Shown in pieces: positions 42,714-50,777 of a stretch of 64,000 nt of DNA. The DNA is from Candidatus Dormiibacterota bacterium (GTDB lineage: Bacteria > Chloroflexota > Dormibacteria > Aeolococcales > Aeolococcaceae). Within the stretch, counting starts at the first letter, position 1. Each line of letters starts with the position of its first letter. Both the position numbers and the translations under genes were made by a program. Under the pieces are notes generated by a model. That model was not told the origin of the DNA. It ran no database searches and was given only the letters and a program-made list of their open reading frames with translations. The DNA is taken from NCBI GenBank assembly GCA_003153505.1, contig PLZA01000016.1, positions 1 to 64,000 of the forward strand, written 5' to 3'.

Positions 42714-45319
42714 CAGGCCGCGTGCCCCATGGACTCGGTGATGGTGTCGCGGAGCAGCGACACCGCGGCGTCGCGCTTGGACGGATCGCCGACCTTGCCG
42801 CGACCGAGGTCGGGACGTCCTCCTCCCCTACCACCGGTGATCTGCGCGGCGCTGGTCACCAGGGTCCCGGCGTGGATGCCGGCTTCGAGCGCGCGCCCCC
42901 CGACCTTGACGACGAGCGTCGCAGGACCGAGCACGGCCGCGACGCCGTCACCGTGGAGCTGCTCGGCGAGGAGCCGATCGCCCGCCTGGGAAACGCCCTC
43001 AGCGTCGATGTCACCATCGAGGAGGAGGTGCGCGAAAGGCACGCCACCCGCATCCTCGACGACGGCCGCGTCCGTCGACACGGTTGACGGCGCCGCCTGG
43101 CGAGCCTGGGTGACGTCTCGGCTGAGCTTCCTGAGCTGTTCCTGGAGGGCCGTCACCCGTTCGGGGACCTCCTCCGGACGGGTCTTCAGCGCCCGTGCCG
43201 TGGTCTGCAGGGCTGCGCCCGTGCGCCGCCAGCGCTCCTCGGCGCTCTCGCCCGAGACCATCTCGATGCGCCGGATGCCCTGGCCGATGCTGCTCTCGGA
43301 GACGAGGATCGCCGCGCCCAGGTCGCCGCTCCGGGTGACGTGCGTGCCGCCGCACAGCTCACGAGACCAGCCCCCGAAGTCGACAACGCGTACGTCAGGC
43401 GTGTACGCCTCGTCGATCAGGGCGATCGCGCCACTAGCGCGCGCGTCGGCGAGCGGCATCAGCGCGACGGTGCGCTCGAGGTTGCGCCGGATCCCCTCGT
43501 TGACTCGATGTTCGATGTCGGCCAGCTCCTCTGGGGTGAGCGCTCTGGAAAACGAGAAGTCGAAGGTGGTGTGGTCCGGCCCCACGAACGATCCGCGCTG
43601 CACGACTCCCTCACCGAGGACCTCGCGCAATGCGCGATTGAGCAGGTGCGTTGCACTGTGATGGCGCGCGATCCGACCGCGCCGGACGGCATCGACCTGC
43701 ACATGGAGCAGCTGTCCGGGACGGAGCTCACCGGCCTGCACGAGCACATCGTGCGCTCGCGTGTCGCTGCCCGCCACTGGCTGGGTGTCGCGGACGACGC
43801 CACTGCCGCCGGCCCAGGCCAGCGTCCCGGTGTCGCCGACCTGACCGCCCGCCTCGGCATAGAACGGCGACACGTCGAGCAGCACCGGGCCGCTTTCACC
43901 GGCGCCGAGCGCCGCGACTTCGTGGTCGAGCCCGATGCGCAGCACGGTGGCATCCGTCTCCAGGGAGTCGTAGCCGATGAAGCGCGTCGGCGGCAGGGCG
44001 TCAGCTCCCGCAAAGCCGACCCGGCGTGCTGACGCCTGGCCGCGCTCTCGCTGTTCCAGCATGGCCGACTCGAATCCTTCGAGGTCGACCGTTGCCCCTC
44101 GCTCCGCTGCCATCTCGACCGTTAACTCGATTGGGAGCCCGAAGGTGTCATAGAGCCGGAATGCGTCGGCGCCTTCGATGCGAACCGGGTTGCGTGCCAG
44201 CAGCGCTCCGAGCCGCTCGGTGCCCGCATCGAGGGTTCGTGCAAACGCCTCCTCCTCGGCGCCCAGGGTCTGCTCGATCAGCCCGCGAAATTCGACGAGC
44301 TCAGGGTAGGCCGGACCCATGATGCCCACCAGGTCGCCCGTGCCGGACGCCAGGCCGCCGCTGAGAGCGACGCGGCGGGCATGCACCGCAGCGCGCCGGA
44401 TCAGCCTGCGAAGGACATAGCCACGCCCCTCGTTGGCCGGCAGTACGCCCGCGGAAAGCAGGAACCCGGCCCCGCGCAGATGGTCCGCGAGCACGTAGAA
44501 GGACCGTTCGAGGCTTGGATCGGCGGCGCCGGCGCTCGCTCGAGCCCGGAAACCGTTGACGATCGGCGCGAAGTGGTCCGTTGCATACCCGGTCCGGTCG
44601 CCCTGGACGATGGCAACGACCCGGTCGAACCCCATTCCCGTGTCGACGGTGGGGTTGGGCAGCAGCGGGCGCGATCCGTCGGCCTGCTGGTCGAACTCCA
44701 TGAAGACGAGGTTCCAGAACTCCTCGAAGCGGTCGCCGCCGCATTCGTCCTGGGGCGTGCAGTCGGTCCGGCCGCAGGAGCACGCGCCTCCCCAGTCAAA
44801 GTACAGCTCGCTGTCGTACCCGCACGGGCCGGTCGGACCGGCCGCCCACCAGTTCTCGGTCAGACGCGAGATCCGCTCCCTGGGCACGCCGATCTTCTCG
44901 ACCCAGAGCCGCTCGGACTCGGTGTCGTCCGGGTAGATGCTCGGCCACAGGCGGCCGGGGTCGAGACCGAGCACGTCGGTGGAGAACTCCCACGCGTAAT
45001 CGATCGCGGTCTCCTTGAAGTAGTGGCCGATCGACCAGTTGCCCAGCATCTCGAAAAACGTGTGATGCGTCGGGTCACCGACCGAGGCCATGTCGTCATA
45101 TTTCAGGCCCGCGCCGCGAAAGCACTTCTGACACGACACCAGGTCGCGCGACGGCGGCGTGCGCTGACCGGTGATCCACGGCTTCAGCGGCACCATTCCG
45201 GCCACGGTGAAGAGAAGCGACGGATCGTCGTGGGGAATGAGCGGAAAGCTCGCGAGCCGGTAGTGCCCGCGCTCTTCGAAGAAGCGAAGAAATCGCTCCC
45301 GGATCTCAGAGCTGAGCAC
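42713..45319 (-). CDS. alaS: Alanyl-tRNA synthetase
   Basis: 868 residues from GTG 45319; a TTG at 45325 is also in frame but falls inside the T-run after a hairpin. 'SSEIRERFLRFFEERGHYRLAS' start, 'CQKCFRGAGLKYDDMASVGDPTHHTFFEMLGNWSIGHYFKETAIDYAWEF' and 'GGDRFEEFWNLVFMEFDQ' are the class II core. The editing domain has 'RHHSATHLLNRAL' and 'CGGTHVTRSGDLG'. The C-terminal C-Ala domain has 'VTGGRGGGRPDLGRG'-like glycine motif. Unusually, CGRTDC and CTPQDECGGD add cysteines that may bind zinc in the body. Confidence 0.96.
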   Translation of the reverse strand: MLSSEIRERFLRFFEERGHYRLASFPLIPHDDPSLLFTVAGMVPLKPWITGQRTPPSRDLVSCQKCFRGAGLKYDDMASVGDPTHHTFFEMLGNWSIGHYFKETAIDYAWEFSTDVLGLDPGRLWPSIYPDDTESERLWVEKIGVPRERISRLTENWWAAGPTGPCGYDSELYFDWGGACSCGRTDCTPQDECGGDRFEEFWNLVFMEFDQQADGSRPLLPNPTVDTGMGFDRVVAIVQGDRTGYATDHFAPIVNGFRARASAGAADPSLERSFYVLADHLRGAGFLLSAGVLPANEGRGYVLRRLIRRAAVHARRVALSGGLASGTGDLVGIMGPAYPELVEFRGLIEQTLGAEEEAFARTLDAGTERLGALLARNPVRIEGADAFRLYDTFGLPIELTVEMAAERGATVDLEGFESAMLEQRERGQASARRVGFAGADALPPTRFIGYDSLETDATVLRIGLDHEVAALGAGESGPVLLDVSPFYAEAGGQVGDTGTLAWAGGSGVVRDTQPVAGSDTRAHDVLVQAGELRPGQLLHVQVDAVRRGRIARHHSATHLLNRALREVLGEGVVQRGSFVGPDHTTFDFSFSRALTPEELADIEHRVNEGIRRNLERTVALMPLADARASGAIALIDEAYTPDVRVVDFGGWSRELCGGTHVTRSGDLGAAILVSESSIGQGIRRIEMVSGESAEERWRRTGAALQTTARALKTRPEEVPERVTALQEQLRKLSRDVTQARQAAPSTVSTDAAVVEDAGGVPFAHLLLDGDIDAEGVSQAGDRLLAEQLHGDGVAAVLGPATLVVKVGGRALEAGIHAGTLVTSAAQITGGRGGGRPDLGRGKVGDPSKRDAAVSLLRDTITESMGHAA

Positions 45320-45320
45320 G

Positions 45321-45354
45321 TGCAAAAGAATTCGACAGCAAGTTGTCGAATTCT
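45321..45354 (-). terminator. Hairpin with T-run between sigma gene and alaS
   Basis: AGAATTCGACA-6nt-TGTCGAATTCT (45327-45354) is a perfect 11-bp inverted repeat. On the minus strand it is followed by TTTTGCA. It overlaps the stop of the sigma gene and ends 2 nt before the possible TTG start of alaS. It is A/T-richer than its surroundings. It could end the rsbW-sigma transcript or control alaS. Confidence 0.6.
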
Positions 45355-46171
45355 ACACGGGCGCCTCGGCCCCGAACTCCTTGCGCAGGTGCTCGACTGC
45401 CGCGCGCTGCAATCGTGAGACGTGCATTTGCGAAATACCGAGTCGTTTCGCGACTTCCGTTTGCGGCAATTGCTCGACGAAGCGCATCGCAAGGATCTTG
45501 CGTTCGCGTGGCGTGAGATGTGCCATCACCTGCTCGAGGACGTCCTGCATCTCGACCCGCTCGAGGTTGTCATCAGCGAGCCCGATGCGGTCGCCGAGAG
45601 TGAGGGGCTCGTCGCCGCCCCCGACCGGACCGTCGAGCGAGACGGTGTGCTGCGCCGGGGCGACCTCCATGGCGGCAAGGACCTGGTCGGGCTCGAGCCC
45701 CACGCGGGCTCCGATCTCCGCGACCGACGGCGACCGCCCCAGTTCGTTCTGGAGTTGCTGGGTCGCCGCGTTCACCTTGGCGAGGTTCTCCTGGAGGCGG
45801 CGGGGAACGCGCACCGCCCAGGACCGATCGCGAAAATGACGCCGGATCTCACCGGCGATGGTGGGCGTCGCGAAGGTGCTGAACTCGTTCTCGAGGGACG
45901 GGTCGAAGCGCTCGATCGCCTGGATCAGCCCGAGAAACCCGACCTGCTCGACGTCTTCGAGGGGCTCGCCCCGATTGGCGAAACGACGCGCGATGTAGTG
46001 GACGAGATCGCTGTTGAGCTCGACGAGGCGTTCGCGGATGCGAGGGTCGCGGGTCTCGTGGAATTCCCGCAGCAGGCGCCGCATCTCGGCTCGCTCTGCC
46101 GTTTCCGCCGGCTTTGCAATGGTTCGCTCGCGGGTCGCCACACCGTCGCCGCGCCCCGGCGAGGGGGTCAC
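45353..46171 (-). CDS. Alternative sigma factor, SigB/SigF/SigG group
   Basis: 272 residues, GTG start overlapping the rsbW-like stop. Region 2: 'LVELNSDLVHYIARRFANRGEPLEDVEQVGFLGLIQAIERFDPSLENEFSTFATPTIAGEIRRHFRDRSWAVRVPRRLQE'. Region 3: 'AATQQLQNELGRSPSVAEIGARVGLEPDQVLAAME'. Region 4: 'VMAHLTPRERKILAMRFVEQLPQTEVAKRLGISQMHVSRLQRAAVEHLRKEF'. This is the layout of the general-stress sigma factors controlled by partner switching. The adjoining HATPase kinase supports that. Confidence 0.93.
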   Translation of the reverse strand: MTPSPGRGDGVATRERTIAKPAETAERAEMRRLLREFHETRDPRIRERLVELNSDLVHYIARRFANRGEPLEDVEQVGFLGLIQAIERFDPSLENEFSTFATPTIAGEIRRHFRDRSWAVRVPRRLQENLAKVNAATQQLQNELGRSPSVAEIGARVGLEPDQVLAAMEVAPAQHTVSLDGPVGGGDEPLTLGDRIGLADDNLERVEMQDVLEQVMAHLTPRERKILAMRFVEQLPQTEVAKRLGISQMHVSRLQRAAVEHLRKEFGAEAPV

Positions 46172-46602
46172 GACGCCTTGTATTTGGTCAGCCGAACGCG
46201 CAGGCTCCCAGTTCGCTCGTCGACTCGGTAGGTGCTGTCGTCGACGAAGAGGCCCATGAGGCGGAGTGCCAGGTCCGTCGCGGCGACCAGCTCGCCCTCG
46301 TGCCCGAGTCCTGCCTGCTCCGCGCGTGCCCTGAGCTCCGCATCGCGATTCACCGTGCTCCGGACGGTGACCTCGAGGCCGGTATCGCTCATCTTGAAGA
46401 CGATCCGGACCTGGCCCGCGATCGAGCCCGAGTGCTCGAGGCAGCGTATGGCGTTCTCACAGGCCTGCGCCACTGCGATCGTGAGGTCATCGATGGCATC
46501 CATGTCGAACCCGGCAAGCGATCCGAATGCTCCCGCTGCCCGTTTGGCGACCAGGACATGCTCGCGATCAGCGGGGAGACGGAGCTCGGAGACAGTTCCC
46601 AT
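46168..46602 (-). CDS. RsbW-like anti-sigma serine kinase
   Basis: 144 residues from ATG 46602; the in-frame start at 46623 is possible. HATPase_c_2 fold: 'ELRLPADREHVLVAKRAAGAFGSLAGFDMDAIDDLTIAVAQACENAI' with the N-box Asn, and 'VTVRSTVNRDA' then 'LALRLMGLFVDDSTYRVDERTGSLRVRLTKYK', typical for RsbW/SpoIIAB. It should bind the downstream sigma factor and phosphorylate an STAS antagonist. No STAS antagonist (RsbV/SpoIIAA) gene is adjacent. Confidence 0.87.
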   Translation of the reverse strand: MGTVSELRLPADREHVLVAKRAAGAFGSLAGFDMDAIDDLTIAVAQACENAIRCLEHSGSIAGQVRIVFKMSDTGLEVTVRSTVNRDAELRARAEQAGLGHEGELVAATDLALRLMGLFVDDSTYRVDERTGSLRVRLTKYKAS

Positions 46603-46649
46603 GGCGGTGTTTACGTACCCCACTGCGCGAGCCCCGAAACAGCCCCAGG

Positions 46650-46665
46650 GCCTGAGACCTCAGGC
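46650..46665 (-). terminator. Short inverted repeat at end of small membrane gene
   Basis: GCCTGAG-AC-CTCAGGC overlaps the stop of the small gene ending at 46660. No strong T-run follows, so a terminator role is weakly supported. Confidence 0.25.
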
Positions 46666-46866
46666 GCTCGACGGCTCAGAGGAGGAACCCGAGGGAGCAG
46701 CTGCCGCAGCGGCACGGCCTTCATCCACGGCTCCGGCGATCTCGGCCTCCCATTCGCGAGCCTCCGCCTCCTCGCGACGGCGAGCGCGGACGCGCCAGAA
46801 AAAAACAGCGCCGGTGATGGCGGCGCCTGTTGCCACCAGCCCTTTCTTACCGAACGGTACGCGCAT
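46660..46866 (-). CDS. Small membrane protein
   Basis: 68 residues from ATG 46866, with GGGAGG 9 nt upstream. One hydrophobic helix (KKGLVATGAAITGAVFFWRV), then a charged helix RARRREEAEAREWEAEIAGAVDEG and an Ala/Ser tail. It lies between the aspS and rsbW units. No family is recognised. Confidence 0.55.
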   Translation of the reverse strand: MRVPFGKKGLVATGAAITGAVFFWRVRARRREEAEAREWEAEIAGAVDEGRAAAAAAPSGSSSEPSSA

Positions 46867-46898
46867 TCCACGAGCCTCCCGAATTGCCGACTCGGTGA

Positions 46899-47162
46899 TT
46901 ATGGCCCTCGGCGGCGCGTCGGCGCGAGCACCGCGCCGGTCACCTCGAAGAGCACCACGCCCACCGCGTCGGCGACCGGATGGAGCGCACCGAGCTGCGG
47001 GCCGCCCACCCGGGTGGCGATGGCCAGGAGCTCGCCGGCGACAAGGCCTGCCGCCGCCAGCAGCAGGGTGAGGAGAAACAATCCACGCCGGGGCATCACC
47101 AGCGCTGAGAGCGTGGTGCCGATGGCCACGAAGAGAACGGCGAGGCCGAGCCCCGGGCTCAC
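46899..47162 (-). CDS. Small integral membrane protein
   Basis: 87 residues, GTG start overlapping the aspS stop (GTGA), so co-translated. Two or three hydrophobic segments: GLGLAVLFVAIGTTLSALVM, LFLLTLLLAAAGLVAGELLAIAT and AVGVVLFEVTGAVLA. It ends in basic residues. No family is recognised. Confidence 0.6.
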   Translation of the reverse strand: MSPGLGLAVLFVAIGTTLSALVMPRRGLFLLTLLLAAAGLVAGELLAIATRVGGPQLGALHPVADAVGVVLFEVTGAVLAPTRRRGP

Positions 47163-48943
47163 GGCTTCGGCGTGGTCGGGAGGATCCCAATGCCCAGCTC
47201 GCGTAGCTGGGCGGGGTCGACGGGGGCGGGCGCGTCGGTCATCGGCTCCTGCCCCTGCTGGTTCTTCGGGAATGCGATCACATCGCGGATGTTGTCGGTG
47301 CCGAGCCCTTCCATGACCATGCGGTCGATGCCGCCGGCCCAGCCGCCGTGGGGCGGCACCCCGTATTCGAACGCCTCGAGCAGGAAGCCGAACTTGCGTC
47401 GCGCCTCTTCGGCGTCGATGCCCAGCGCAGCGAGGACGCGTTGCTGGATTGCCGGGTCGGTGATCCGGATGCTGCCGCTGCCGATCTCGCGTCCGTTGAC
47501 CACGAGGTCGTAGGCGCGCGAGCGCACCGCGAGGGGATCGGACTCGAGCAGGTCGAGATCGTCGGCGTGGATCATGGTGAACGGGTGGTGCGCCGCGCCG
47601 ATATCGCCGGTTTCCTCGCTGCGCTCGAACATCGGAAACTCGGTGACCCAGAGCATGTCGATTCGCGTGTCGTCGTAGAGGGCCCGCGCGCGTCCGAGAT
47701 GGTTGCGCACCGCGCCGAGCGCGGCGTTCACGACACCTGGGCGGTCGGCCACCATGAGCACGCAATCACCCGTCTCAGCGCCCGTTGCCGTGCCGATGGC
47801 ATCGAGCTCCTCGGGAGCGAAGAACTTGGCGATGGCCCCATGCCACCCATCCGCGCGCTTCCAGAGATACGCGAGGCCGCGGGCTTTCGCGCCCCGCGCA
47901 ACCTCGGTGAGGGGCCCTTCGATGTCGCTGCGGCTCAGATCGTCTCCGCCCTTGACGCAGATGCCCTTGACGATGCCGCCGCCGGCCACCGCCTCGGCGA
48001 AGACCCGGAATCCTGAGGTCCGGGCGACTGCCGTGAGGTCGCTCAGCAGCATCTCGAAGCGGGTATCCGGCTTGTCGACTCCGTAGGCGTCCATTGCTTG
48101 CCGCCAGGTCATCCGAGGGAAGGGAACGGTCAGACGGCCGCCGCGGAATTCGCATGCCTCCCAGGCGCTGGGGATCGCGTGCTCGAGAGCCGCGAAGATG
48201 TCGTCCTCGTCGACGAAGGACATCTCGATGTCGAGCTGCGTGAACTCCGGCTGGCGATCGGCACGCAGATCCTCGTCGCGCATGCAGTGCGCGAGCTGGA
48301 AATACCGGTCGAACCCGGCGACCATCGACAGCTGCTTGTACAGCTGCGGCGACTGCGGCAATGCGTAGAAGCTGCCGGGAAACAGCCGGCTCGGGACGAG
48401 GTAGTCCCGGGCACCCTCGGGCGTTGCCCGGATCATCATCGGCGTTTCGATCTCCAGGAAGCCGATCTCGCTCATCGCGCGGCGCAGCTCGGTGGAGAAT
48501 TTCGCCCGAGCGCGCAGGTTCCGCTGCAGGCGCACGCGACGCAGGTCGAGGTAGCGATGGCGCAGGCGCAGCTGCTCATCAACGTCCGCGTCTTCGTTGA
48601 CCGGGAAGGGCGGCGTCTTCGCGACCGCCAGCACGGTGCACTCGCTCGCGCGCAATTCCACCTCGCCGGTGTCGCGTTTCGGATTCACGTTCTCCGGGGC
48701 GCGCATGTTGAGCATGCCTTCGAAGCGCAGCACCCACTCGAGCCTCGCCTCCCTCGCCGCCCGGTGTGCCTCGGGCGCGTCGTTGGGATCGATGACCACC
48801 TGGAGGATCCCGGTGTGATCGCGAAGGTCAATGAAGATGAGCCCGCCGTGGTCGCGGCGCCGGTCGACCCAGCCGAAGGCCGTCGCCCGCGCTCCCGCGT
48901 CAGCGGCACGAGGCGTGCCGCAGTACGTACGGTCGGTGCTCAC
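47159..48943 (-). CDS. aspS: Aspartyl-tRNA synthetase, bacterial type
   Basis: 594 residues from GTG 48943. The OB domain has 'GWVDRRRDHGGLIFIDLRDHTGILQVVID'; class II motifs are 'RRAMSEIGFLEIETPMM', 'FRDED'-like 'HCMRDEDLRADRQPEFTQLDIEMSF' and 'GGWAGGIDRMVM'. The GAD insert lies between motifs 2 and 3, so it is the bacterial form. Whether it also charges tRNA-Asn cannot be read here. The long open frame to 50146 overlaps hisS and is rejected. Confidence 0.96.
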   Translation of the reverse strand: MSTDRTYCGTPRAADAGARATAFGWVDRRRDHGGLIFIDLRDHTGILQVVIDPNDAPEAHRAAREARLEWVLRFEGMLNMRAPENVNPKRDTGEVELRASECTVLAVAKTPPFPVNEDADVDEQLRLRHRYLDLRRVRLQRNLRARAKFSTELRRAMSEIGFLEIETPMMIRATPEGARDYLVPSRLFPGSFYALPQSPQLYKQLSMVAGFDRYFQLAHCMRDEDLRADRQPEFTQLDIEMSFVDEDDIFAALEHAIPSAWEACEFRGGRLTVPFPRMTWRQAMDAYGVDKPDTRFEMLLSDLTAVARTSGFRVFAEAVAGGGIVKGICVKGGDDLSRSDIEGPLTEVARGAKARGLAYLWKRADGWHGAIAKFFAPEELDAIGTATGAETGDCVLMVADRPGVVNAALGAVRNHLGRARALYDDTRIDMLWVTEFPMFERSEETGDIGAAHHPFTMIHADDLDLLESDPLAVRSRAYDLVVNGREIGSGSIRITDPAIQQRVLAALGIDAEEARRKFGFLLEAFEYGVPPHGGWAGGIDRMVMEGLGTDNIRDVIAFPKNQQGQEPMTDAPAPVDPAQLRELGIGILPTTPKP

Positions 48944-50211
48944 GAATCTCCCCCGAGGATGCGAGCGACGGTGGCGGCAAGCTCGGCAACGGGCACGGTC
49001 TGCTGGCTGCGGCTGTCGAGGTCGCGCACCACAGCGCTTGCCCCGGCCACTTCGTTCTCGCCAACGATGACAGCAACTCGAGCGCCGACCCGTCCCGCGC
49101 CGCGCAGTTTGCGGTCGAGCCTCCGGTCTGCGACATCGAGCACGGTACGGGCCGCGGCCTCGCGGAGGAGCCGTGCCATTGCCGCTGCCGCGCCGGCCTG
49201 ATCGGGCTCGACGGAGCAGACGAGCACCTCTGCCGCCGGCTCGACTCCGGGAACTGTGCCCAGGGTGCGCGCGACCATGAGGATCCGCTCCACCCCGAGC
49301 GCGTACCCGGTCGCGGGCGTCTCCGGGAAGCCGAGCAGTTCGGCGAGCCCGTCGTAGCGTCCTCCCCCGCCGAGTGAGCTCTGCGCCCCCTGGAGGGTGT
49401 CGTGCCAGAACTCGAAGACGGTATCGCTGTAGTAGTCGAGGCCGCGCACCAGCCGGTCGTTGCGAATCGCGTCGATCCCCGCGGCCTCGAGGTCGCGCAG
49501 GACGGCCGTGAAGTGGTCCCGGCTGGCGCCGTCGAGGGAGTCCCACAGCAACGGTGCGCCCTCGACGAGCCCGGCGTCTCGTTTGCAGTCGAGGAGGCGC
49601 AGCGGGTTGGTGTGGAGGCGCCGCCGGCAGTCGTCGCAGAGTGTCGCCTCGAGCGGGGTGTAGTACTCGACCAGCGCGGTGCGATAGCGAGCGCGATCCT
49701 CGGGGCCTCCGAGCGAGTTGACCTGAAGACGGATACCGGTGATCCCGAGCGCTGCGAAGAAACGCCAGGCCACCTCGACGATTTCCGCATCGAGCGCCGG
49801 CGAACCCTCTCCGATGCACTCGATACCCACCTGCGTGAACTGGTGCTGCCGCCCTGCCTGGGGCCGCTCGGCTCGGAAGAACGGGCCCGCGTAGTGCACC
49901 CGAACCGGCCGGACCTCCTGGTCGAGGTGGGCGCCGAGCGAGGCGCGCAGTGCGCCGGCGGTGCCCTCCGGCCGCAGGGTCAAGGAGCGTCCGCCACGAT
50001 CCTCGAAGGTGAACATCTGCTTCTCGACGATGTCCGTGTCCGTTCCCACGCCGCGGATGAACAGATCGGTCGCCTCGATGATCGGCGTCTCGATTGCCCG
50101 GTAGCCGAAGGACTCCGCGACCGTGCGATGGGCATCGAGCAGCCATCGACGGGCACCGAATTCGTCGGGCAGAATGTCGCGCGTTCCTTTTGGGGCTGCG
50201 ATCTCAGGCAT
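48940..50211 (-). CDS. hisS: Histidyl-tRNA synthetase
   Basis: 423 residues. 'APKGTRDILPDEFGARRWLLDAHRTVAESFGYRAIETPIIE' start, 'LTLRPEGTAGALRA' , 'GPFFRAERPQAGRQHQFTQVGIECIGE' (motif 2), 'VRGLDYYSDTVFEF' and 'SLGGGGRYDGL' are the HisRS signatures. It contains CDDCRRRLHTNPLRLLDCKRD, a cysteine-bearing insert common in bacterial HisRS. Together with aspS (GTGA overlap) it forms the usual hisS-aspS pair. Confidence 0.96.
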   Translation of the reverse strand: MPEIAAPKGTRDILPDEFGARRWLLDAHRTVAESFGYRAIETPIIEATDLFIRGVGTDTDIVEKQMFTFEDRGGRSLTLRPEGTAGALRASLGAHLDQEVRPVRVHYAGPFFRAERPQAGRQHQFTQVGIECIGEGSPALDAEIVEVAWRFFAALGITGIRLQVNSLGGPEDRARYRTALVEYYTPLEATLCDDCRRRLHTNPLRLLDCKRDAGLVEGAPLLWDSLDGASRDHFTAVLRDLEAAGIDAIRNDRLVRGLDYYSDTVFEFWHDTLQGAQSSLGGGGRYDGLAELLGFPETPATGYALGVERILMVARTLGTVPGVEPAAEVLVCSVEPDQAGAAAAMARLLREAAARTVLDVADRRLDRKLRGAGRVGARVAVIVGENEVAGASAVVRDLDSRSQQTVPVAELAATVARILGGDS

Positions 50212-50263
50212 TGGCGTCCGAGTGTACGGGCTTGCGGCTGTGGCGCCCTGTCAGGGCCGGGGG

Positions 50264-50605
50264 TTAGCGGAACCATTCGGGAAACCGTCTGGCATTCACG
50301 GGGTCTGCAAAGGAGAGTGTCAGTGTGAAGTCAGGCGGGAGGTCATGCACTCTCCTGAGCGTGCGATCGCAGCCTTCGGCGAGCGCTGTCGGACCGGGTT
50401 TGCCTTCTCGCCCCAGAGATGAAATCGCCACCAGAATCGGCGCGCAGCGTCCGACGGCGACCAGAATGCTGCATCCCAACGCAGTGACCACGAGCGGCTC
50501 GGAGTCGCTTCCTTCGACTCCGAGCACGAGTGATCCGTTGGTCTCAGATTCGAGCAATTCGGAAGCGGCACGTTCAAGCAGGCGGATGCGTTCGAGCGGT
50601 TCCAT
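50264..50605 (-). CDS. Hypothetical protein
   Basis: 113 residues from ATG 50605. 'EPLERIRLLERAASELLESE' helix, then alternating short strands (LVLGVEGSDSEPLVVTALGCSILVAVGRCAPILVAISSL) and a second helix (TALAEGCDRTLRRV). No signal peptide or membrane segment beyond the Val/Ile-rich strand region. No family is recognised. A longer frame to 50722 exists but is unlike protein. It lies between relA and hisS. Confidence 0.45.
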   Translation of the reverse strand: MEPLERIRLLERAASELLESETNGSLVLGVEGSDSEPLVVTALGCSILVAVGRCAPILVAISSLGREGKPGPTALAEGCDRTLRRVHDLPPDFTLTLSFADPVNARRFPEWFR

Positions 50606-50777
50606 GTGAGCAGGCTGCTCCGGGAATGCGACAGACGGCTGTCGCGAGCGGTGCGGGCTACGCGGTCGCGCGTCCAGCAGGCGTGTGGTGGCGCCGTCGG
50701 TGCTGCGAACATATGTCCACATACTACAGGAATGTGTAATGCCTCGGCGGGTGCCGACCCCCGGTCTGTGGAACTAT

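Noticed and set aside
45320..45356. T-box leader for alaS
   Set aside because: The leader is far too short and has no T-box sequence; only a simple hairpin is seen. The leaders of hisS and proS are equally short.
48944..50146. N-terminal extension of AspRS
   Set aside because: It overlaps hisS and has low-complexity Arg/Gly composition; the OB domain starts right after GTG 48943.
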